In this document: positions 6,216 through 11,051 of the stretch, in pieces
Layout of the letters: the number at the start of each line of letters is the position of its first letter
How positions within the stretch are numbered: the stretch's first letter is position 1
Origin: Nanobdellota archaeon
Lineage (GTDB): Archaea > Nanobdellota > Nanobdellia > SCGC-AAA011-G17 > GW2011-AR17
Direction of reading: 5' to 3'
DNA length: 11,051 nt
Assembly: GCA_016784245.1 (NCBI GenBank)
Contig: JADHVA010000017.1
Span: forward strand, 1 to 11,051
Made by a program: the position numbers and the translations under genes
The notes under the pieces: model-generated
The model's database searches: none
What the model saw: the letters and a program-made list of their open reading frames with translations, nothing else
What the model was told of the DNA's origin: nothing

Positions 6216-7004
6216 TTAATTACAATCTATTACACTAAAAAACTCATGAGTGTTTACTTTCTCTGTAAAATGTCTATTACATCTTTGTCCATTTGTCCAA
6301 AAAGCTTCAGTACCTTCCCAAGTATCTGAAAGATAATCTGCTTTATAGAAAACAGCTCCACCAGTTTTATCTCTAACTCTTCCACCTAAAACATCTACTA
6401 CAGCTTTATACGCAGCTTCAACTTTAGCTCTTTCTCTAAAATGAGGTCCATTTGCCATTACTGTAATATCTCCATTTTCTCCTTCAAAATCTTGTAAGTA
6501 TCTAGAATAATTTACAACTGCTTCAAAAGCTCCGGGTTCTGTCATAATACTTTTTAATTTATTTCTATCACCATTTCTTCCAAAAAAATGATGAGTTCCT
6601 TTTTCATTATCATAATTCCATCTATTCAAAACTGAAAATGCAATTGCTTCAAAACCATCTTTATAATCTTCTAAATTTTGAGCATGTCTATCATAAGAAC
6701 CTTCTAAAAATACAACTCTTGTAACATAAGCTAAATCTTCAGTACTTAATCCATAATCTCCAATTCTATTCAAAACTTTTGCATCATTTTCTAAGGTTCC
6801 TAATTTCCCTTCTAATTGTCTACCACTTAAAACATTACCAATTCTCTCACCTAGGTTACAACCTGAACTTGTTTCTTCTGCTCTTTCTTCAACTCTAGTT
6901 TCACTAACTGAATCATTACTATCATACAAATGTCCTAAATTTCCTGCACTCAATAAACCTAATATACCTAATGAGGCTCCTAATATTTTTGTTCTAGTAT
7001 TCAT
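6216..7004 (-). CDS. SleB-like cell wall hydrolase with N-terminal signal/anchor
   Basis: This 262-residue protein resembles the SleB/CwlJ cell wall hydrolase family (hydrolase_2), whose members cut the glycan strand of bacterial peptidoglycan. The N-terminus has two basic residues followed by a hydrophobic stretch (about 6-24, ILGASLGILGLLSAG), a signal peptide or anchor, so the rest is outside the membrane. A linker rich in Glu/Ser/Thr (28-48) precedes the domain at about 85-262. There, Glu101 in VVFLEGSYD matches the family's catalytic Glu region, GFEAIAFSVLNRW (117-129) the conserved helix, PGAFEAV (157-163) the PGAFSAV-type motif and TGGAVFYKAD (214-223) the TGG motif. The ending with HEFF resembles the family's HxFY. 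Cys49, Cys242 and Cys261 could form disulfides. The ATG overlaps the stop of the M23 gene (ATGA), so the two are translated together. Substrate in an archaeon is unknown. Confidence 0.8.
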   Translation of the reverse strand: MNTRTKILGASLGILGLLSAGNLGHLYDSNDSVSETRVEERAEETSSGCNLGERIGNVLSGRQLEGKLGTLENDAKVLNRIGDYGLSTEDLAYVTRVVFLEGSYDRHAQNLEDYKDGFEAIAFSVLNRWNYDNEKGTHHFFGRNGDRNKLKSIMTEPGAFEAVVNYSRYLQDFEGENGDITVMANGPHFRERAKVEAAYKAVVDVLGGRVRDKTGGAVFYKADYLSDTWEGTEAFWTNGQRCNRHFTEKVNTHEFFSVIDCN

Positions 7005-8122
7005 TGTCCGCTATCTCCATTTCTTCTTTCAATTCTATAACCATCTAATTCTGCAATCTGTTCTAAAAAAGGCATATAAATTTCTGGACTTCTTTCCATT
7101 TTTGCTTGTAACTCAGCATCTTCATCTCCTAAAATATATGAAGTAGGGTTAATTACAGATCCACCTACACCATTTTTCAACTGAAAATGAGTATGAGGAT
7201 ATTCATTACCACTAATTACACCATCGCTTCCAATACAATTTCCTGAACAACCACATTCTCCAACAACTGTATCTAAACTAACTAAATCTCCAGCTTCTAA
7301 ATCTGAAGCTTCATTTAAGTGAATCAAAGTTGCTTCTTTTCCATCAGCTAATTTAATTCTAATACCATAACCATTAAGATCATCATCTATATGTGATCTA
7401 ACTCTACCAACACCAGGTGAATATACATCTTCTCCAATATCACATGCATCATCAATACCTCTATGGCTTCCACCAGCTCTATAAACTCCAAAAGGTGCAT
7501 TTCTATCAAAATTATCAACAACATATTGCCCATCTCTCTTTGAAGGAACTTGGAATCTACCATATTTCTCAATAGCTTCTTCTTCTGTCAAAGTATTATC
7601 TTGATAAATATTAGAAATATCATCTACAATCCTTCCAATTCCACATGTTACAGCATCTCTTGGTCCTTCCGGAACAATCATTATAGCAGTTAAACCAGCT
7701 AAAATACCAGCTCTTGCATTTACAGGAACATTATCCCATTTTGAAGCAATATCATTAACTTTTTCTTTTAGGGAACCATTCAACATTTCGTAATTAGTAA
7801 CTCCTAAAGCAGCCATACCAGTCCAAAAAGCACCAGTTTCAAGCCATCCAGGTATATTTGCTACATTATCAATACCTTCTACTCCAGAATGAATTAATCC
7901 TAAAGCAGCTAAATTTGGTAAAACATAAGGTCCAACTTTATCTACTCCATCTCTAATTTTGGGAGCTAAAAATTTTGTACCATCTACAATTCTAGGGCTC
8001 ATATATGCTCCAGCAGATCTTAATCCTCTAACACTAGCACTTACACCATCTCCTGCACAACTACCTAACCACTTAGCAAAAGCAATTGCAGGGTGTTCAT
8101 TATCATTAGTTTTTTTTGTCAT
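7001..8122 (-). CDS. M23 (LytM-like) zinc metallopeptidase with N-terminal membrane region
   Basis: This 373-residue protein has a C-terminal M23/LytM peptidase domain (about 205-332). M23 enzymes cut peptide cross-links of bacterial peptidoglycan. All key residues are present: His220 and Asp224 (HRGID) and His312 as zinc ligands, with His310 (HTH at 310-312) and His268 (LIHL) as catalytic histidines. The glycine-rich strand GYGIRIKLADG (251-261) also fits. A cysteine cluster (290, 292, 296; also 160 and 227) suggests oxidising surroundings. The N-terminal 200 residues match no family I know. They include amphipathic or hydrophobic stretches at about 66-80, 92-110 and 136-151 that could be membrane segments, placing the peptidase outside. 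It is the first gene of a two-gene operon with the SleB-like gene. No ribosome binding site is clear. Location and target are inferred. Confidence 0.88.
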   Translation of the reverse strand: MTKKTNDNEHPAIAFAKWLGSCAGDGVSASVRGLRSAGAYMSPRIVDGTKFLAPKIRDGVDKVGPYVLPNLAALGLIHSGVEGIDNVANIPGWLETGAFWTGMAALGVTNYEMLNGSLKEKVNDIASKWDNVPVNARAGILAGLTAIMIVPEGPRDAVTCGIGRIVDDISNIYQDNTLTEEEAIEKYGRFQVPSKRDGQYVVDNFDRNAPFGVYRAGGSHRGIDDACDIGEDVYSPGVGRVRSHIDDDLNGYGIRIKLADGKEATLIHLNEASDLEAGDLVSLDTVVGECGCSGNCIGSDGVISGNEYPHTHFQLKNGVGGSVINPTSYILGDEDAELQAKMERSPEIYMPFLEQIAELDGYRIERRNGDSGQ

Positions 8123-8140
8123 TTTATTCTCTATACTCTT

Positions 8141-8152
8141 TTCAGATCTGAA
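8141..8152. promoter_or_regulatory. Perfect 12-bp palindrome in the hydrolase operon promoter (candidate operator)
   Basis: TTCAGATCTGAA is its own reverse complement. It lies between the TATA box (8155-8165) and the expected transcription start (near 8134) of the M23/SleB operon, where a bound dimer would block initiation. No regulator gene is present in the window. Confidence 0.4.
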
Positions 8153-8154
8153 CT

Positions 8155-8165
8155 GCTATATAAAC
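8155..8165 (-). promoter_or_regulatory. TATA box for the M23/SleB operon
   Basis: The minus strand reads GTTTATATAGC, centred about 38 nt before the M23 ATG. This implies a leader of about 12 nt, which has AGAG but no convincing Shine-Dalgarno motif. Confidence 0.55.
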
Positions 8166-8237
8166 TTTTCTATTTAGATACTACTTATAAGAGACAAAGA
8201 GATAAATCTTTACCATATTTATCATTAAACCAATAAC

Positions 8238-8250
8238 TATATAAATATAC
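8238..8250 (+). promoter_or_regulatory. TATA box for the candidate small RNA
   Basis: TATATAAATATAC following an A/C-rich stretch, centred 26 nt before G8270. That is the first base of the terminal stem of the structured element and exactly the usual archaeal TATA-to-start distance. Confidence 0.5.
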
Positions 8251-8269
8251 AATATCCTAAATATAATAC

Positions 8270-8341
8270 GCCCGCCACGAGAATACTCAATGGAGCGTAT
8301 GAATCAGTCAAGCTATGAGCTTGAGAGTTAGTGTCGCGGGC
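8270..8341 (+). ncRNA. Candidate structured small RNA of unknown class (about 72 nt)
   Basis: In very AT-rich noncoding DNA this segment is strikingly GC-rich. GCCCGC (8270-8275) pairs with GCGGGC (8336-8341) as a closing stem. Inside are TCAAGCT (8308-8314)/AGCTTGA (8318-8324) as a seven-bp hairpin, ACTC (8285-8288)/GAGT (8325-8328), and a possible GAG-AATA-CTC hairpin that competes with it. A TATA box 26 nt upstream on the plus strand would start transcription exactly at the stem. It is not a tRNA: there is no T-loop TTC and no usable D arm. It has no clear C/D boxes and no ACA three nt after the stem. The class is unknown; a single-hairpin guide RNA of degenerate form remains possible. Confidence 0.5.
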
Positions 8342-8413
8342 AATAGCTTAAAATTACAATAAAAGGCAAAATTCAGATTAGATCACACTTAACTTACGAT
8401 CATTCATGTTTAA

Positions 8414-8451
8414 CAAATTAGTACAAAAAGAGAGAAAAACAAGCTAATTTG
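8414..8451. repeat. Inverted repeat with purine mirror-repeat loop upstream of dnaG
   Basis: CAAATTAG (8414-8421) and CTAATTTG (8444-8451) are perfect inverted arms. Their 22-nt loop contains a 19-nt mirror repeat (8423-8441) built from A5-GAGAG-A5 with AC and CA at the ends. AACTTA near 8390 and TAAGTT near 8453 could extend the stem. Confidence 0.5.
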
Positions 8452-8517
8452 CTAAGTTTTACAAGAAGTTAGTAAAATCAAGTAAGATGATAAGAATTCT
8501 GAATATTTTGTCATATA

Positions 8518-8521
8518 GGAG
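8518..8521 (+). promoter_or_regulatory. Shine-Dalgarno motif of dnaG
   Basis: GGAG eight nt before the ATG at 8530 (within TAGGAGAT) fixes the dnaG start and shows a leadered transcript, unlike most genes in the window. Confidence 0.6.
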
Positions 8522-8529
8522 ATAAAAAA

Positions 8530-9798
8530 ATGGGAAAAATAAGTCCAGTATCATCAAAATATATTGTACATACTGAAATTGAAATTGAAGGAACAGTTGA
8601 TAGACCAGACATAATTGGAGCTATCTTCGGTCAAACAGAAGGATTATTGGGTTCAGATCTTGAATTGAGAGAATTACAAAAATCAGGAAGAATTGGAAGG
8701 ATAGAAGTTATTAGTGAAATTAAAAATGGTAAAACATATGGTACTATCACAATTCCATCAAGTCTTGATAAAACAGAAACTGTTGTAGTTGCAGCAGCTA
8801 TGGAAACAATTCAAAGAATAGGTCCATGTAATGCAAAAGTCGCAATCAAAAAAATTGAAGATGTTAGAATTTCTAAAAGAAACTTTGTAATTAATAGAGC
8901 AAAGGAACTATTAAAAGAATTAACAAACAATATTCTTCCAGATAGTCAAGAAATTACTGAAGAAGTATCTAAATCTGTAAGAATGATGGAAGTCCAAGAA
9001 TTTGGTAAAGATAAACTTCCTGCAGGTCCAGCAGTTAAAGAATCAGATGATATTATTCTTGTTGAAGGAAGAGCAGATGTCTTGAACTTGCTAAAGTGTG
9101 GATTTAAGAATGCAATAGCTCTAAATGGAACTTCTGTACCAAAATCTATTATACCATTATGTGAAAAGAAAACAGTTACAATCTTTGTTGATGGTGATAG
9201 AGGTGGAGATTTAATTATCAGAGAAGTTATGTCTGTTACAGATGTTGACTTTGTTGTTAAAGCACCTGATGGCAAGGAAGTTGAAGAACTTACAAATAAA
9301 GAAATTCATAAAGCTCTTAGAGGAAAAATAACTGCTGAACAAGCAAAATTAGAAGTTAAAGATACACCATCCCCAAGAACAACTTTAAGAAATAATGTAA
9401 ATTCTAGACCAGCACCAAGATCTCAAACAAACAACAGAACTTTTCAAAAAACAACAACACAAAGGTCTTATCCACAAAGACCGGTAACTACAAGAAAGGA
9501 AATTGTCTCAATAGATAAAAAGAAACAATTCAAAAAGTTGTTAGAGGATCTTGTTGGAACAAGAGGAGCATTTATTTTAGATGCTGATATGAAAGTTCTT
9601 GGAAAAGTTCCTTCTGCAGAAATTCAAAATACTTTAAGAAGCCTTAAAGATATTAATGCAATAGTTTTTGATGGAATTATATCAAAAGAAATTGCTATAC
9701 TTGCAGAAAAAAACAAAGTTTCTTACTTAGTTGCTATGGATTCAAAGATTAAAGATAGTGAATCTAAAGTCCATATATTAATTAAGAAATTTCTTTAA
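8530..9798 (+). CDS. dnaG: Archaeal DnaG-type primase / exosome-associated protein
   Basis: Archaeal DnaG has a Toprim domain like bacterial primase. In studied archaea it is mainly a subunit of the RNA exosome, where it helps poly(A) recognition, and some primase activity has been reported. At 422 residues this is a usual length. An N-terminal conserved domain (about 1-165, starting GKISPVSSKYIVH) is followed by the Toprim domain (about 172-250) with Glu179 in LVEGRADV and Asp221/Asp223 in VDGDRGGD as metal ligands. A low-complexity Pro/Arg/Thr/Gln/Asn linker (278-325) leads to a C-terminal domain (about 330-422). GGAG eight nt before ATG decides the start. A T-run terminator follows directly. 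It is convergent with the SRP RNA gene. No other exosome genes lie in the window. Confidence 0.97.
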   Translation: MGKISPVSSKYIVHTEIEIEGTVDRPDIIGAIFGQTEGLLGSDLELRELQKSGRIGRIEVISEIKNGKTYGTITIPSSLDKTETVVVAAAMETIQRIGPCNAKVAIKKIEDVRISKRNFVINRAKELLKELTNNILPDSQEITEEVSKSVRMMEVQEFGKDKLPAGPAVKESDDIILVEGRADVLNLLKCGFKNAIALNGTSVPKSIIPLCEKKTVTIFVDGDRGGDLIIREVMSVTDVDFVVKAPDGKEVEELTNKEIHKALRGKITAEQAKLEVKDTPSPRTTLRNNVNSRPAPRSQTNNRTFQKTTTQRSYPQRPVTTRKEIVSIDKKKQFKKLLEDLVGTRGAFILDADMKVLGKVPSAEIQNTLRSLKDINAIVFDGIISKEIAILAEKNKVSYLVAMDSKIKDSESKVHILIKKFL

Positions 9799-9813
9799 TT
9801 TTTTTTAATTTTT
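9799..9813 (+). terminator. T-rich terminator of dnaG
   Basis: A run of eight T followed after two A by five T directly behind the dnaG stop codon matches the archaeal intrinsic terminator. A small inverted repeat AAACAT/ATGTTT (9818-9831) follows, between the convergent dnaG and SRP RNA genes. Confidence 0.6.
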
Positions 9814-9844
9814 ATTTAAACATTTATGTTTCTAAAATTTAAAG

Positions 9845-10110
9845 TGTAGGCCGTCTAAGGTGGATGCCAATCACAACAACAGTTTAACCTCAATTCTTCC
9901 TCAGGATCGCAACCTTACAAGCGTCAGCAATAAAGCTTAGAGCTGCTGCATTCCTGCCCTGACTCAATTCACTAAATTACCAACCCTGTAAGACGAGCCA
10001 TCACAGTCCGAATTGAGACTGTTATTACAACTGACACCGCCCTTAGACTTCAGTCCACCATATAGCCGACTTGTGGTGCAGGTGACGGCTAAACACCCAC
10101 CTAGCCTACA
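9845..10110 (-). ncRNA. Signal recognition particle RNA (7S RNA)
   Basis: This is the RNA scaffold of the SRP, which carries SRP54 and SRP19 and targets ribosomes making secreted or membrane proteins. On the minus strand the ends TGTAGGC (10110-10104) and GCCTACA (9851-9845) pair as the terminal helix. The S domain has the hallmark helix 8: GTCAGG, then the apical stem GCA-GGAA-TGC with its GNAR tetraloop (9947-9956), then AGCAGC, which is the SRP54 binding site. The 5' part (AGGCTAGGTGGG onward) resembles the archaeal Alu domain. The 266-nt length is slightly short for archaea. A TATA box 26 nt upstream fits the 5' end. The segment is clearly richer in GC than the neighbouring genes. Ends may be off by a few nt. 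Confidence 0.92.
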
Positions 10111-10131
10111 AAAACACTAACAATTATCTCT

Positions 10132-10141
10132 CTTATAAAGC
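10132..10141 (-). promoter_or_regulatory. TATA box for SRP RNA
   Basis: The minus strand reads GCTTTATAAG, centred 26 nt before the SRP RNA 5' end at 10110. It shares the 77-nt divergent promoter region with the beta-propeller gene. Confidence 0.65.
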
Positions 10142-10156
10142 TTTCGAAGTAAATAA

Positions 10157-10169
10157 ATTTATAAATAAG
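10157..10169 (+). promoter_or_regulatory. TATA box for the beta-propeller gene
   Basis: ATTTATAAATAAG, centred 26 nt before the ATG at 10188, gives a leaderless transcript running away from SRP RNA. Confidence 0.55.
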
Positions 10170-10187
10170 CTACCCTAATATTAAAAT

Positions 10188-11051
10188 ATGTTTTTTAAAA
10201 GAGGTATAGTAGAAAATAAGTATATTATAATGTCAATTTTAATTTTTGTAACCATTTTTCTTTCAATTATTGCAATAGTAAATCCGACTATAACTGGAAA
10301 TGTTGTTGCTTGTACTGATTCAGATTCTGATGGTTTTTATCTTGAAGATTGTTCTATTGAAGATTATGGTTGTAGTTCAGAAGAAGCTTTAATTGCAACT
10401 TCCAGTGATGAAGATACAATTGATGTTTACGAAAATTACATTGTTTACCAAAGTAATATTGATGGAAATTTAAACATTTATCTTTATGACACATCTACTT
10501 CAACAACTACCCAAGTTACTTCAAATGCTTATGTCAATATAAATCCAAAAGTTTATGGAAACAACATTGTCTACCAAAGTCTAGGTGGCGAAAGTTGGAA
10601 CATCCTCCTTTATGACATTACAACACAAAGTACACAGCTAATTACAAGAAACCCAGCTCATCAAATTTCTCCTGATATTACTGATAATAAAATATTTTGG
10701 GCAGATGAAAGAGACAGCGACTGGAATATTTATCAATATGATATTACTACAGAAACTGAAACAGCATTAGTTTCTACAACTGGAGACCAAAGTAATCCAA
10801 GAGCACATGGTGATTACTTAACTTATGTTAGTACACAAAGCGGCACACAAGATATTTTTCTTTACAGATTAAGCACAGCTACAACAACCCAAGTAACTTC
10901 ATCAACAGCAAAAGAAAATGCTCAAGATACAGATGGAACTTATGTTGTATGGCAAACAAACGAAGCAAGTAACATTGACATTTATGCTTACAATATTGCT
11001 AGTTCTGAAACAATTCCTATAGCAACTTCTGAAACTAATGAAAGAATTCCT
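10188..11051 (+). CDS. Secreted/anchored TolB-like beta-propeller protein, 3' end outside window
   Basis: An open frame of 288 codons runs to the window end without a stop. The N-terminus is basic (MFFKRG) followed by a hydrophobic segment at about 14-31, then NPTITGNVV, a membrane-exit style often seen after the signal segment in DPANN surface proteins. A Cys/Asp/Glu-rich patch (about 42-66, with three cysteines) is followed by at least five repeats of about 45 residues. Each contains a pattern like NIVYQS, then NIYLYD, then TTTQVTS (for example VYQSN, VYQSL, FWADE, TYVST, VWQTN, each followed by a YD/YR/YN strand). This is the blade pattern of TolB/WD40-like propellers, so the protein likely sits on the outer face and binds partners or glycans. 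The ligand is unknown. The start is supported by a TATA box 26 nt upstream. Confidence 0.85.
   Translation, partial: MFFKRGIVENKYIIMSILIFVTIFLSIIAIVNPTITGNVVACTDSDSDGFYLEDCSIEDYGCSSEEALIATSSDEDTIDVYENYIVYQSNIDGNLNIYLYDTSTSTTTQVTSNAYVNINPKVYGNNIVYQSLGGESWNILLYDITTQSTQLITRNPAHQISPDITDNKIFWADERDSDWNIYQYDITTETETALVSTTGDQSNPRAHGDYLTYVSTQSGTQDIFLYRLSTATTTQVTSSTAKENAQDTDGTYVVWQTNEASNIDIYAYNIASSETIPIATSETNERIP

Larger units (their letters stand above)
8342..8529 (+). other. Noncoding leader region before dnaG
   Basis: Between the candidate small RNA and dnaG I see no protein gene. The stretch holds the inverted repeat with mirror-repeat loop (8414-8451) and the dnaG ribosome binding site (8518-8521). 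No single TATA box stands out, so the dnaG transcription start is not assigned. Together with 8123-8269 (promoters of the hydrolase operon and of the small RNA) this makes up the 407-nt gap between the two protein genes. Confidence 0.5.

Noticed and set aside
7387..7572. 61-aa minus-strand ORF within the M23 gene
   Set aside because: It covers the M23 catalytic region in another frame, so it is a shadow.
7959..8177. 72-aa plus-strand ORF opposite the M23 start
   Set aside because: It is antisense to the M23 N-terminus and crosses that operon's promoter; no independent support.
8270..8341. Minus-strand reading as tRNA-Met/Ile2 because a CTCATAG loop sits on a TCAAG/CTTGA stem
   Set aside because: There is no T-loop motif and no D arm, the seventh acceptor pair fails, and the TATA box supports the plus strand.
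8946..9275. 109-aa minus-strand ORF opposite dnaG
   Set aside because: It is antisense to the Toprim domain and composed of Ser/Thr-rich shadow sequence.
9845..10110. RNase P RNA or plus-strand noncoding RNA
   Set aside because: The minus strand shows SRP helix 8 with the GGAA tetraloop and a properly spaced TATA box, so SRP RNA explains it.
1..11051. CRISPR array, insertion sequence or integrase
   Set aside because: No regularly spaced direct repeats, transposase motifs or terminal inverted repeats were seen by reading both strands.

Overview
The window looks like chromosomal DNA from a small, AT-rich archaeon, most likely a DPANN lineage of the Woesearchaeota/Pacearchaeota kind. The evidence is an archaeal-type DnaG (central Toprim domain, no bacterial helicase-binding architecture), an archaeal/eukaryal-type prolyl-tRNA synthetase with a C-terminal zinc domain, an archaeal SRP RNA, a tRNA without encoded CCA that is interrupted by apparent bulge-helix-bulge introns, and TATA boxes 26-28 nt before many start codons (leaderless geometry). 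The lineage is an inference from gene content and protein style; no marker phylogeny could be run.

Layout. Positions 1-5178 carry a minus-strand run of glmS (cut at its last few codons by the window edge), a SpoIIM/DUF95 membrane protein, a 70-aa cysteine-containing protein, proS, a 138-aa HExxH protein and a 79-aa charged protein. Most have their own TATA box, so this looks like a row of short transcription units. Positions 5221-6193 on the plus strand hold a two-motif LAGLIDADG endonuclease gene whose stop codon lies inside a following tRNA gene. The tRNA is best read as tRNA-Arg(UCG) with two tiny introns, one in the D arm and one in the anticodon loop. Convergent to it, positions 6216-8122 (minus) hold a two-gene operon with an ATGA overlap: an M23 (LytM-like) metallopeptidase followed by a SleB-like cell wall hydrolase. 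Its promoter carries a perfect 12-bp palindrome.

Positions 8123-8529 contain no protein gene. They hold a GC-rich structured element (8270-8341) exactly 26 nt after a good TATA box, read here as a candidate small RNA, and an inverted repeat with a purine mirror-repeat loop. dnaG follows on the plus strand, then the convergent SRP RNA gene on the minus strand, and finally, divergent from SRP RNA, a secreted or membrane-anchored beta-propeller protein that runs off the window end.

How it fits together. The outer parts are housekeeping (amino sugar synthesis, translation, RNA/DNA metabolism, protein targeting). The middle part, about 5180-8350, looks like an accessory insertion beside a tRNA gene. 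The most interesting system is the pair of peptidoglycan-type hydrolases in an archaeon that should have no peptidoglycan; they may act on bacterial neighbours or hosts. The homing endonuclease overlapping an intron-bearing tRNA and the undescribed small RNA candidate come next.
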